DNA from: Rhodospirillaceae bacterium
Lineage (GTDB): Bacteria; Pseudomonadota; Alphaproteobacteria; Kiloniellales; DSM-21159
NCBI GenBank assembly: GCA_029265995.1
Contig: JAJUFM010000003.1
Location: forward strand, 1-64,000
Direction of reading: 5' to 3'
Length of the DNA: 64,000 bases
Shown here: piece after piece, positions 17,073 through 25,911 of the stretch
How positions within the stretch are numbered: the first letter of the stretch is position 1
Layout: every line of letters starts with the position of its first letter
The notes under the pieces: generated by a model
What the model saw: the letters and a program-made list of their open reading frames with translations, nothing else
Databases searched by the model: none
Told to the model about the DNA's origin: nothing
Program-made: the position numbers and the translations under genes

Positions 17073-17888
17073 TCAGAGTGACGGGGGTGAGTGGTGGCGC
17101 TCGCCCGCGCGCCCCTGCTCATGCTGCCGGATGGCCGCGCGTTCGAGCATGTAACGCTCGGCTTCCTCCATGTGCTGGCGCATGAGCTCCCGCGCGCGCT
17201 GAGCGTCCCCGGCTTTCAACACGCGGATGAGCTGGACCTGGTAGTTCAGCGCGGTTTCCCGAAGCGCCGGATTGGGCGTCATGTAGATCGCGCGGCAGAC
17301 CGCCATGTCGCGCAGGAGCCTCTGAAGGAAAACGCAGACGAAGGCCAGCAACCGATTCTCGGAGAAGCTGGCCAAGACGGAGTGGAAATCCAGCTCCGAG
17401 AGGCGCTGCTGAAACTCCTCCTCGACAGTCTCCGGCTCCCTCTCGTAAAGGCGTATGGTCGCCCGCAGCTCTTCGAGGGCCGCCTCGTCCAGGCGGCCCG
17501 CGAGTCCGGCCGCCAGTTCCGGCTCCAGCTGCTTCCGCAGCGCGTAGATGTCCGCGATGCTCGGCCGCTCGAAGAGAAACAGGTTGCTCAGCAGGTCGAT
17601 CGCCTGCTCGCCCGAAAGTGCTGTCACGAAGGCACCGCCACCCGGTCCAGTGCGAGTCCGGATGAGGCCTTGGGTCTGCAGCGCCTTCATCGCTTCGCGC
17701 ACTGTCCCCTTGGACGCCTGCAGGAACTCCTCAGAGAGCCATTCTGGCGGTAGGCGATCACCGGGCTTCAACCCATGCAGGGAGATCAGATCACGAATTT
17801 GGGCCGTGATCGCATCAGCGCGATTGCGCGGGCGCGGGCGGGCCACGATCGCGCGTCCTGCCAGGGAACTCGCCTCGGCCTCACTCAT
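17073..17888 (-). CDS. GntR-family regulator, FadR/FCD type
   Basis: Transcription factor (271 aa). Winged helix at residues about 25-90 (GDRLPPEWLSEEFL, SKGTVREAMKALQTQGLI, GPGGGAFV), then an all-helical FCD effector domain (LDFHSVLASFSENRLL). The ATG at 17888 overlaps the stop of the upstream ABC ATPase gene by 8 bp, so it is translated as the last gene of the transporter operon. That makes it the likely regulator of this operon and of the divergent M20 hydrolase. Effector unknown. The frame is open far upstream, but only this start fits the family. Confidence 0.9.
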   Translation of the reverse strand: MSEAEASSLAGRAIVARPRPRNRADAITAQIRDLISLHGLKPGDRLPPEWLSEEFLQASKGTVREAMKALQTQGLIRTRTGPGGGAFVTALSGEQAIDLLSNLFLFERPSIADIYALRKQLEPELAAGLAGRLDEAALEELRATIRLYEREPETVEEEFQQRLSELDFHSVLASFSENRLLAFVCVFLQRLLRDMAVCRAIYMTPNPALRETALNYQVQLIRVLKAGDAQRARELMRQHMEEAERYMLERAAIRQHEQGRAGERHHSPPSL

Positions 17889-18879
17889 GCGCTGTAGACC
17901 CGACCGGAGGGTGATAGCAGGCAGCCAGGTGCTTGGGCGCGCCCGCCGGTTCCAGTGCCGGGTGGCGCGTGCGACACAACTCATCAGCGGCGGGACAGCG
18001 CGCCGCAAAGGCGCAGCCGACAGGCGGATTATAGGGGTCGGGCAACTCACCACTCTCCGATTCCGGCACCATGATCGCTTTGCCCGGCGCTGGTGCGGAG
18101 TCAAGCAGGAGGCGGGTGTAGTGGTGCCGAGGCTGTGTGAAGATTCGTTGCGCCGGCCCGATCTCCGCCAGACGGCCGAAATACATCACCGCCACGCGAT
18201 CGCTGATCGTTTCCACGACAGCCAGATCGTGACTGATGAAGAGGTAGGTCAGGCCAAAACGCGCTTTGAGGTCATCCAGCAGGTTGAGAACCTGCGCCTG
18301 GACTGAGACGTCCAGCGCCGAAACCGGCTCATCAAGGACGATCAGCTTCGGTTCGGCGGCAAGCGCTCGAGCGATGGCGATCCGCTGGGCTTGCCCGCCG
18401 GAGAACTCGTGAGGATAGCGATCCAGATGCTCCGGTCGCAGATTGACCGCATCGATCACCTTTTGAAGGCGTCTTTCACGCTCTTCCCGACCCAGCCCCA
18501 GCAGGCGGCGCAAGGGCGTTTCCAGTATCGCCCGCACCGTCTTGCGCGGGTTCAGGGACGAAAGGGGATCCTGGAAGACATACTGGATCTGGCGCGCCAC
18601 CGCCTTGAAGTCACGCCGTACCGCCGCAGCCAGATCCTGCCCCTGAAACAGCACCTTGCCGGCGCTAGCCTGGTCCAGACCTGCCAGAATCCGGGCCAGA
18701 GTCGACTTGCCGCAGCCGGATTCGCCAACGATCCCAAGGATTTCGCCCTTGCGAACCGCGAAACTAACCCCCTGCACCGCATGCACGGCGGGCTTGGGAC
18801 GGCCCAGCAGGGTTCGTCCGGCGCCGAACAGGCGTTCGACATCCTGTGCCTGCAGCATGGGCTCAGTCTGCTCATGCAT
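17881..18879 (-). CDS. Peptide-type ABC transporter ATPase (DppF/OppF-like)
   Basis: ATP-binding subunit (332 aa) of a peptide/opine/nickel-type importer. Walker A GIVGESGCGKST (about 49), signature HEFSGGQAQRIAIARAL, Walker B LIVLDEPVSALD, and the C-terminal Cys-containing tail found in this family (VGCAFAARCPAADELC), which in some members binds an iron-sulfur cluster. Its start overlaps the preceding permease-ATPase fusion by 8 bp, and its stop overlaps the GntR gene. Confidence 0.93.
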   Translation of the reverse strand: MHEQTEPMLQAQDVERLFGAGRTLLGRPKPAVHAVQGVSFAVRKGEILGIVGESGCGKSTLARILAGLDQASAGKVLFQGQDLAAAVRRDFKAVARQIQYVFQDPLSSLNPRKTVRAILETPLRRLLGLGREERERRLQKVIDAVNLRPEHLDRYPHEFSGGQAQRIAIARALAAEPKLIVLDEPVSALDVSVQAQVLNLLDDLKARFGLTYLFISHDLAVVETISDRVAVMYFGRLAEIGPAQRIFTQPRHHYTRLLLDSAPAPGKAIMVPESESGELPDPYNPPVGCAFAARCPAADELCRTRHPALEPAGAPKHLAACYHPPVGSTAHE

Positions 18880-20797
18880 GGACCAGCGCCTCGCGCTTCA
18901 CGTCGAGGGGAAAGAGGCAGCGAACCTCCCGCTCTGCATCCAGAGGCTGCAGCGCAATTTCCCCGCGTTTGCATGCGTCCCGCGCAAAGGCGCAGCGGGG
19001 CGCAAAGGCGCAGCCGGGCGGGCGCTCGCCGGTGGCGGGGGGGCCTCCCTCGATCGCGTCGAGCTGGCGATCGCCTTGCCCCAACACGGGCACACAGTCG
19101 ATCAGCTTGCGCGTATAGGGATGGGCGGGGGACTCCAGCACCTCCTTCGTCGGCCCGCTTTCCACAATCTGCCCGGCGTACATCACGGCAACGCGGTCGG
19201 AGAGGGCGGAGATAACGCCAAAATCGTGGGTAATGAAGAGGATGGAGGTCTCCTTCTCATGGCGCAGCTTGTTCATCAGCATTAGAATTTGAGCCTGCAC
19301 CGTGACGTCCAGCGCGGTGGTCGGCTCGTCGGCAATGATCAGCTCCGCATCATTGGCCAACGCCATGGCGATGCAGACCCTCTGGCGCATACCGCCGGAC
19401 AGTTCATGCGGATAGGCCTGCAAGCGCCGCCGCGGATTAGGGATGCGCACCAGCTCGAGTAGTTCTTCAGCCTTCTTCTCGGCCTGTGGGCGGCGTAGCG
19501 GCTGATGCGCCCGGATTGCCTCTACAAGCTGATCACCCACGGTGAAGAGCGGATGCAAGGTGGTCAGCGGATCCTGGAAGACATGGCTGACGGGACCACC
19601 ACGCAGTTCGCGAATTCGCCGATCGTTGGCCTCCAGAAGATCCTCGCCCTGGAAGTAGATCGATCCGCCGACAATGCGCCCAGGCGGCGTGGGCACCAGC
19701 CCCATGATCGACATGGCCGTTATCGACTTTCCGGAACCGGACTCTCCCACCAGTCCCAGGCACTCCTGGCGACCGATGTGCAGATCGATTCCCGAAATCG
19801 CCTCGATCTGCCGCTGCCCAAGGCCGAATGCAGTGCGTAACCCGGAGAGTGAAAGAACAGCATCCTTGGCCGTCGCAGGTTTCTCCGGCACCGACTCACG
19901 TTCGACCGCCGTGCGTGCCATGGGGCGCGCCAGCGCGCCCGATTTGAGGCGAGGATCCAGAACATCGCGAATGCCGTCGCCCAGGAGGTTGATGCTCATC
20001 ACCAACAGGAAGATGAGGACGCCCGGGATGATCGCCACATGCGGCGCATTGAAGAGAACGCTACGCCCGTCACCGAGCATCGACCCCAGATCCGCTTGCG
20101 GCGGCTGAGCACCCAATCCAAGGAAGCTCAGCCCCGCGGTTTCCAGGATCATCCAGCCAATGGTGGTGGACATGGTGATGACGATGATCGGCAGCACGTT
20201 GGGCAGGATCTCAGTGAAGAGAATGGCAGCGCGCGATTTGCCCGAGAGGCGGGCTGCATCAATGAACTCGCGCCGTGCCAGGCCCAGGGTGACGCCACGG
20301 ATATTGCGCGCGAAGAAGGGAATGTTGATCAGGGCGATTGCATAGAGCGCGTTGATGAGCCCCGGCCCTAGAACCGCCACGATAGCCAGGGCCAACAGGA
20401 TATAGGGGAAGGCCATCAGCATGTCGATGCCGCGCATCATCAGGCTGTCCGCCCACCCCCGCGCGTAACCCGACAACAGGCCGATCAGCGAACCAAAGAA
20501 AGCGGCGATCAGGGTGGCCGAAACGCCGACTGCAATGCTAACCCGCGCGCCGTGAAGCAGCCGCGACAGCAGATCCCGACCCAGGGCATCGGTACCTAGC
20601 AAGTGCCCGTCGGAGAGTGGTGGGAGCAGCCGATTGGCCGGCGAGGTTGCATTGGGATCCAGCAGAGGTAGCAGCGGCGCAATGAGCGCAAGGAGCAGGA
20701 TGGTCACCAGCACAACCAGGCCCGCGGTCGCCAGGCGATTGTTCAGGAGAAGTCCGAGAGCGGAGACACGTCCTTGGGAGGCGGCAGAACTGCTCAT
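18872..20797 (-). CDS. Fused ABC transporter permease (DppC-like) and ATPase (DppD-like)
   Basis: A single 641-aa chain combining two normally separate subunits. Residues 1 to about 285 are a DppC-type permease: N-terminal membrane segment ([20 protein letters not shown]), [20 protein letters not shown], and the EAA-type loop [20 protein letters not shown]. After a linker of about 25 residues comes a full DppD-type ATPase: Walker [13 protein letters not shown], signature [17 protein letters not shown], Walker [13 protein letters not shown], and a Cys-rich tail [16 protein letters not shown]. No stop or frame change interrupts it. It overlaps the neighbouring genes by 4 bp (upstream) and 8 bp (downstream). 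Confidence 0.93.
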   Translation of the reverse strand: MSSSAASQGRVSALGLLLNNRLATAGLVVLVTILLLALIAPLLPLLDPNATSPANRLLPPLSDGHLLGTDALGRDLLSRLLHGARVSIAVGVSATLIAAFFGSLIGLLSGYARGWADSLMMRGIDMLMAFPYILLALAIVAVLGPGLINALYAIALINIPFFARNIRGVTLGLARREFIDAARLSGKSRAAILFTEILPNVLPIIVITMSTTIGWMILETAGLSFLGLGAQPPQADLGSMLGDGRSVLFNAPHVAIIPGVLIFLLVMSINLLGDGIRDVLDPRLKSGALARPMARTAVERESVPEKPATAKDAVLSLSGLRTAFGLGQRQIEAISGIDLHIGRQECLGLVGESGSGKSITAMSIMGLVPTPPGRIVGGSIYFQGEDLLEANDRRIRELRGGPVSHVFQDPLTTLHPLFTVGDQLVEAIRAHQPLRRPQAEKKAEELLELVRIPNPRRRLQAYPHELSGGMRQRVCIAMALANDAELIIADEPTTALDVTVQAQILMLMNKLRHEKETSILFITHDFGVISALSDRVAVMYAGQIVESGPTKEVLESPAHPYTRKLIDCVPVLGQGDRQLDAIEGGPPATGERPPGCAFAPRCAFARDACKRGEIALQPLDAEREVRCLFPLDVKREALVHA

Positions 20798-21741
20798 CGG
20801 CGCAGCCTTGGATCAAGGCTCGATTGCGCGACGTCAGCGGCAAGGTTGAAGAGCACGTAGCTAGCCGCCACCACCAGCACACCGCCTTGCACAAGGAGGA
20901 TATCCCGGGTCGAGATTGCCTTCACCAGCATCGCGCCGATGCCCGGCCACTGGAAAACGGTCTCGATATAGACGGCACCGCCGAGGACAAATCCCGCCTG
21001 AATGCCGATGACCGGCACTACCGCGACCAGCGCTGCCTTGGCCGCATGAAGATAGACAACGCGCCGTTCGGACAGACCCTTTGCCCTCGCGGTGCGGATG
21101 TAGTCCTGGCGCAACACCTCGAGCATGGCTGTTCGTGTCAAGCGCGCGATGACGCCGGTGGCCACGACCGCGAGCGTTACCGCCGGCAGCAGCAGATGTC
21201 GCAGCAGGTCCGGAAGGTCTCCGCCGCCGTAGATGGCGTACATGCCGCTGGCTGGTAGCAACCCGAGGTTCACCGCGAAAACGAGAATTAGCAGAAGACC
21301 GAGAAAGAAGGAGGGCGTGGAGAGGCCGATCAACACGAAGAAGGTCACGATGCGGTCGGTCCAGCCGAATTGCCGGACGGCAGAGACGATGCCCGCGAGC
21401 AACCCGAAGATCGATGCCAGGATCAGTGCGCTGCCCGCCAGGATCAAGGTCGCCGAAAAGCGCTCGAGGACCTCGTCCAGAACGGGACGATTCAACGAGT
21501 AGGAGCGCCCGAAGTCGCCCTCCAGCAGATTGCCGAGCCAGAGCAGATACTGTTCCGGCAAGGGCCTATTCAGTCCGAGCTGCTGATTGAGCCGCTCCAC
21601 ATTTTCGGGCGTGGCATAGGAGCCAAGAATCGCCGTGGCAGGGTCGCCTGGAATTGCCGCCATGATCAGGAAGACGATCAGGGTCAGCCCCAGCAATACC
21701 GGCACCAGGGCTAAGAGGCGCTTCAGGATATAGGCTGCCAC
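20794..21741 (-). CDS. Peptide-type ABC transporter permease (DppB-like)
   Basis: Inner-membrane subunit (315 aa) with the expected six membrane segments, starting with YILKRLLALVPVLLGLTLIV. The EAA-type cytoplasmic loop is DYIRTARAKGLSERRVVYLH (about residue 215). It begins 30 bp after the binding-protein gene and overlaps the fused gene by 4 bp. Confidence 0.94.
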   Translation of the reverse strand: MAAYILKRLLALVPVLLGLTLIVFLIMAAIPGDPATAILGSYATPENVERLNQQLGLNRPLPEQYLLWLGNLLEGDFGRSYSLNRPVLDEVLERFSATLILAGSALILASIFGLLAGIVSAVRQFGWTDRIVTFFVLIGLSTPSFFLGLLLILVFAVNLGLLPASGMYAIYGGGDLPDLLRHLLLPAVTLAVVATGVIARLTRTAMLEVLRQDYIRTARAKGLSERRVVYLHAAKAALVAVVPVIGIQAGFVLGGAVYIETVFQWPGIGAMLVKAISTRDILLVQGGVLVVAASYVLFNLAADVAQSSLDPRLRR

Positions 21742-21771
21742 GGGATCTCCACCGGCCGCTGATAGTGCCTG

Positions 21772-23340
21772 CTACTGCTTCGTTACGTCGTGAAGCATGA
21801 GAAAGAAGGACGGCTGAAGCCCGAAGTTCTGAACCGCAGCGGTGGTTACGGCTCCCTGCTTCCAGTTGGCGATGAATGCCCAGGGCGCGTCTTCGTAAAC
21901 GATTTCCTGCATCTGACGGTAAAGCTCCGCCCGCTCCTCCGGGTCGGTCGAGGCCCGGGCCTGGTTGAGGAGCTCGTCCACCTCCTCATTGGAATAGTAG
22001 CCGGAATTGAAGCCGCCGGATTCGGGAAAAGCTTCGGTCCTTAGGGTCAGGAACGGCAGGGTATCCGGATCGTTGGTCATCCAGGCCATCTCGGCCATGT
22101 CGGCCTTGCCCTCCAGCCCCGGGTTCACGCGGTCCAGGAAGGTATTCCACTCATAGGTCTCAATTTCGACGTTCATGCCGACTTCGGCCAGATCCGCCTG
22201 GATTGCGGTTCCCATGGCGACCGGGTCAAGCATGCCTGAGCCCCCTTCGGTGACGTAGAAGGTCACCGTGTCCCCTTCGTAGCCGGCCTCTTCCAGCAGT
22301 TGCCGCGCGCGCTCCGGATCATAGGGATAGGGCTCCAGCTCCTCGTTATAAGCCCAGGCGAAGGCCGGTGCGATCGGTCCGCTGGCGACGTCTGCCGTAC
22401 CCTGCAGCACATCCTCAACGAGCGTCTGCTTGTCGATCGCATAGTTCACCGCCTGGCGTGCTGCCTTCTCCGTGAAGGGCCCTTCGCGCATGTTGAGGAT
22501 CAGGAACCAGAGGTGAGGCCCAGCCTGCTCGTAAACCTGAAAATCGTCTGCCTGGCGAAAATCGTTCATGGCATCCGGCGGCACTTCGACCATGAGATCC
22601 AGCCCGCCAGAAAGCATTTCCGCCACTCGTGTGTTCGCATCGGTGATCGGCCGGAAGACGACAGCTTCCAGTTCCGGCGCGCCGCCCCAATAGTCCTCAT
22701 TGCGCGTGACAACGACACGCTGATTGCTCGCCCATTCCTCGAAACGGTAGGCACCCGTACCTGAAGGATTGCGGCCGAAGTCCTCGCCATGCTGCTCGAC
22801 GGCGGCTGGCGAAACGATCAAGCCGGTCGGGTAGGCCAGGTTCGACAGGAAGGGTGCGTAGGGCTCGCTGAGGGTGAATTCCACCGTGAGTTCATCCACC
22901 GCCTCGACGTTCTCGATAGCGGAGAAGAAGAAGGATAGCGGAAACGGCCCGGTGTCGTGATAGGGATGCTCTTCGTCGAGCATGCGGTCAAAGTTGAACT
23001 TAACTGCTTCCGCATTCAGGGGCGCCCCGTCATGGAAAGTGACCCCGTCACGCAACTCGAAGCGATAGGTCAGGCCGTCTTCTGAGACCTCCCAGGATTC
23101 GGCCAGCGCTGGCTCTACCTCCAGGGTCCCGTCCGCGTAGCGCACCAGCCCGTCATAGACGTTCATCAAGATGCGAAAGTCGTTTACCGCGGTCACTGCG
23201 TGGGGATCCAGCGATTGCGGTTCCGCGATCTGTCCGACGATCAACACGTTGGGCGGCGTTTGCGCCGCACTCTCCGATGGATAGGCCAGGACCATCATCG
23301 CAGCCGCAGCCATGGGGAACAGGTGCTTGGCACAGCGCAT
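21772..23340 (-). CDS. Periplasmic solute-binding protein, family 5 (peptide-type ABC transporter)
   Basis: Extracytoplasmic binding protein (522 aa) of the DppA/OppA family. A Sec signal peptide is visible (MRCAKHLFPMAAAAMMVLAY, cleavage likely after ESAAQ). Family marks include SLDPHAVTAVNDFRILMNVY, YRFELRDGVTFHDGAPLNAE and PYDPERARQLLEEAGY. First gene of the leftward operon and divergent from the M20 hydrolase by 112 bp. The ligand could be a peptide, an opine, a hydantoin-like or an N-carbamoyl compound; the hydrolase next door argues for an amide-type ligand. Confidence 0.93.
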   Translation of the reverse strand: MRCAKHLFPMAAAAMMVLAYPSESAAQTPPNVLIVGQIAEPQSLDPHAVTAVNDFRILMNVYDGLVRYADGTLEVEPALAESWEVSEDGLTYRFELRDGVTFHDGAPLNAEAVKFNFDRMLDEEHPYHDTGPFPLSFFFSAIENVEAVDELTVEFTLSEPYAPFLSNLAYPTGLIVSPAAVEQHGEDFGRNPSGTGAYRFEEWASNQRVVVTRNEDYWGGAPELEAVVFRPITDANTRVAEMLSGGLDLMVEVPPDAMNDFRQADDFQVYEQAGPHLWFLILNMREGPFTEKAARQAVNYAIDKQTLVEDVLQGTADVASGPIAPAFAWAYNEELEPYPYDPERARQLLEEAGYEGDTVTFYVTEGGSGMLDPVAMGTAIQADLAEVGMNVEIETYEWNTFLDRVNPGLEGKADMAEMAWMTNDPDTLPFLTLRTEAFPESGGFNSGYYSNEEVDELLNQARASTDPEERAELYRQMQEIVYEDAPWAFIANWKQGAVTTAAVQNFGLQPSFFLMLHDVTKQ

Positions 23341-23384
23341 TTGAGCCTCCCTTCATTCTTTATGCGGCTATTTAATCCCGAACA

Positions 23385-23416
23385 TTGCCTGACATGCAAG
23401 CATTGATCATTATAAA
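23385..23416 (+). promoter_or_regulatory. Candidate promoter and operator between divergent transporter and hydrolase genes
   Basis: In the 112-bp divergent gap, TTGCCT (23385-23390) could be a -35 box with CATTAT (23408-23413) 17 bp on, and TATAAA at 23411. Between them lies the inverted repeat ATGCAAGCAT (23394-23403), where a repressor such as the GntR protein at 17.1 kb could block both directions. This is read by eye and untested. Confidence 0.3.
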
Positions 23417-23452
23417 TAGGCAGAAGCAACCGCAGACAGACAGGAGACGGCA

Positions 23453-24709
23453 ATGATCGAGGCGCCACGGGTCCGGATTAAGGAAGAGCGCCTGAAGCAA
23501 CTCCTGGAAGGCATCAACCAGTTCGGTCGCAATCCCTCGACCGGGGGATTCAACCGCATGGGCTTCTCAAAAGCTGACATGGCGGCCCGAGACTGGCTGG
23601 CCGAAGTTATGGCGGTCGAGGGGCTGTCGGTTCATCGGGATGCGGCGACCAACGTCTTCGGCCGCTATGGCCCCCCCGCAGGCTCCTGCGTCATGGTCGG
23701 GTCGCATCTGGATACGGTGCCAGAAGGTGGTGCCCTCGACGGCGCTCTCGGTGTGGCGGCAGGTCTGGAGTGTGTTCTGGCTTTACGTGACGCGGGAATC
23801 TCTCTCGATCATCCGGTGGAGGTCGTTGCCACTAGTGAGGAAGAGGGCCGCTTTGGCGGGATGCTCGGTTCCCAGGCGATCGTGGGCGATCTCGACCCTC
23901 AATGGCTGCAACAGGCGACCGCCGCCGACGGGCTGCGGCTCGCGGATGCGATGCGGGCCCAGGGGCTGGATCCTTCCCTTCTGCCCACGGCACAGCGCGC
24001 CAAGGGAAGTATAAAGGCCTTCCTGGAACTACACATTGAACAGGGCCCTATACTGGAAGCCTCGGGTCTTTCAATCGGTGTGGCCGACAGGATTTCCGGC
24101 GTGGTCAATTGGTCTGTAAAGCTCCGCGGCGCGGCCAACCACTCGGGCACCACCCCGATGAACCTCCGCGCGGACGCCTTCGCCGGTCTGGCAGAGGTGT
24201 CCGTGGCCATACCCAAAATCATTCGCCGGGTCGGCACCGAGTATTCGCGCGTTACCATCGGCAAGGTAGACGTCGAGCCGAACTTTCCTCACACAATTCC
24301 CGGCACAGCCAACTTCTCTCTGGTGATTCGAGACAATCATGCCTCCGCGATGGATGCGCTGTGTGTGGCCTTACGGGATCAGATACACGCGACCTGCCAC
24401 GCGCATGGTCTCACCTACACCTTGATCGAGCACAGTCGCCTGCCCCCGGTCGAGCTCGATCCCGCTCTCGCGCAACTCCTTCTGGAGGAAGCTCGTGCCC
24501 TGGGCGTGCCCCATCAAGTCATGCCTTCGGGAGCAGGACATGATGCCCAGACCATGCAGGCACTCTGCCCGGCAGGGCTCATCTTCGTACCCAGCCGCGG
24601 CGGCATCAGCCACGCGCCGGAAGAGTGGACCGATTGGTCCGATATCTACGCCGGCGCGCAGCTGCTGCTCAACTCGGTTCTGCGCCTCGCTATCCCCTCC
24701 CGGCAGTAG
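23453..24709 (+). CDS. M20-family amidohydrolase (hydantoinase/carbamoylase, HyuC/AllC type)
   Basis: Zinc- or manganese-dependent amidase (418 aa) of the group holding N-carbamoyl-L-amino-acid hydrolase and allantoate amidohydrolase. Metal ligands and catalytic residues appear in order: VGSHLDTVPEGGALDGALG (His and Asp), TSEEEGRFGG (catalytic and metal Glu), HIEQGP (His), and GAGHDAQTM near the C-terminus. ATG 23453 follows AGGAGACGG. Divergence from a peptide-type transporter with its own GntR regulator suggests it hydrolyses the imported compound. The exact substrate is open. Confidence 0.9.
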   Translation: MIEAPRVRIKEERLKQLLEGINQFGRNPSTGGFNRMGFSKADMAARDWLAEVMAVEGLSVHRDAATNVFGRYGPPAGSCVMVGSHLDTVPEGGALDGALGVAAGLECVLALRDAGISLDHPVEVVATSEEEGRFGGMLGSQAIVGDLDPQWLQQATAADGLRLADAMRAQGLDPSLLPTAQRAKGSIKAFLELHIEQGPILEASGLSIGVADRISGVVNWSVKLRGAANHSGTTPMNLRADAFAGLAEVSVAIPKIIRRVGTEYSRVTIGKVDVEPNFPHTIPGTANFSLVIRDNHASAMDALCVALRDQIHATCHAHGLTYTLIEHSRLPPVELDPALAQLLLEEARALGVPHQVMPSGAGHDAQTMQALCPAGLIFVPSRGGISHAPEEWTDWSDIYAGAQLLLNSVLRLAIPSRQ

Positions 24710-24727
24710 GAGTCAGCCGGACGCTGC

Positions 24728-25819
24728 TCAGCTTTCGACTTTGACGGAGATGAACCAGACGTTCATCGGATCGTGAGTCAACCGATGGTGCTGGATATTG
24801 GAGAAGCCGGCTGCCTCCAGCATGGAGCACGCCGTCTCCCAGCCCCACATGGTTCCGAGACCTGCCCCGCCCTGCCCCAACGAAACAGGCATGCAATGGA
24901 AGCAGGATACGGCATAGAGCAGCGTCGCCAGCGGGAAGTCCCTGTTGTTCTCCAGACGAGCGGACGCTCCAATATCCTGCATCAGGTAGGTGCCGCCGGG
25001 CTTCAACGCCCGATAGAGCGATCGCAGAAGCGACTGCGGGTTCTTCTGATCGTGAACGGCGTCAAAGGTGGTGATGAAGTCATAGCGTTGGTCCTCGTCG
25101 AAGTGGCTCAGATCTCTCTGTTCGAAACGGATATTCGCTAGCCCCGCCTCAGCCACGCGTACTTGTGCGAACGCGATGGCGTCGTGCCCGAGGTCGTAGC
25201 CGGTAAAGGAACTCCGAGGATAACGCCGCGCCATCTCGAGCAGAGCCACCCCCCTTCCACAACCGGCATCCAGCACGTCGATCCCCGCCTCTAGCTGCTC
25301 CATGACGCCTGGAGCCAAGGGCAGGATGACGTCGAAAAGCTGAGCCACCACCGTCTGCCCGCTATCCTCCGCCATGATCTGGTGAAAGCAGGGATAGTCC
25401 TCATAGGCGGTCCCCCCGCCGGTCTTGAAGCAGTCGAGCACCCGATCCTGGACCTGCCCGAGCAGCGCGATGTGCTGTCCCAGGAAAGCCATGTTCCCCA
25501 AAGGGGCGTCGGCCGTGAGGCAGGCTGCGTGCTCGGCGGGGAGATGATAGCTGCTGTTGGCGGGGTAGAAGCGGACAATATCCGCCATTACGAGAGCGGC
25601 CAACCACTCCCGTACATAGCGTTCCGCCAGCCCGGCACGATCAGCGATCTCCTTGCTGCTCGCGGGGGGCTTCCCGGCCATGGCTTCGAACAGGCCGGTG
25701 CGGTGGCCAATCGATAGCATGATCGCTGCCGCACCACCCTCGAGCATTCCGCAGACCCGCTCGACAAAGGCCTCGCCTGCTGCGGCATCGAACGCAGCTT
25801 GCTTGGTAACCGTAGACAT
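24728..25819 (-). CDS. SAM-dependent methyltransferase with N-terminal winged-helix region
   Basis: Class I methyltransferase (363 aa). The N-terminal third looks like the winged-helix dimerisation domain of O-/small-molecule methyltransferases (SKEIADRAGLAERYVREWLA, about 55-74). The SAM-binding domain begins at VLDAGCGRGVALLEMARRY (about 185), followed by GYDLGHDAIAFAQVRVAEAG and the post-II block LKPGGTYLMQDIGAS. The acceptor is unknown. It is divergent from the GlxA-type AraC regulator, which is therefore a candidate controller. It converges on the M20 gene with an 18-bp gap. Confidence 0.85.
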   Translation of the reverse strand: MSTVTKQAAFDAAAGEAFVERVCGMLEGGAAAIMLSIGHRTGLFEAMAGKPPASSKEIADRAGLAERYVREWLAALVMADIVRFYPANSSYHLPAEHAACLTADAPLGNMAFLGQHIALLGQVQDRVLDCFKTGGGTAYEDYPCFHQIMAEDSGQTVVAQLFDVILPLAPGVMEQLEAGIDVLDAGCGRGVALLEMARRYPRSSFTGYDLGHDAIAFAQVRVAEAGLANIRFEQRDLSHFDEDQRYDFITTFDAVHDQKNPQSLLRSLYRALKPGGTYLMQDIGASARLENNRDFPLATLLYAVSCFHCMPVSLGQGGAGLGTMWGWETACSMLEAAGFSNIQHHRLTHDPMNVWFISVKVES

Positions 25820-25911
25820 GAAGCTGTCCTCCAGGTTTTGTCACTTCTGCACCTGCCTCCGAAGGCGCCAAGCAGCACTACTCCTTGATTTGCTGCGACG
25901 TGAGTGCGGAA

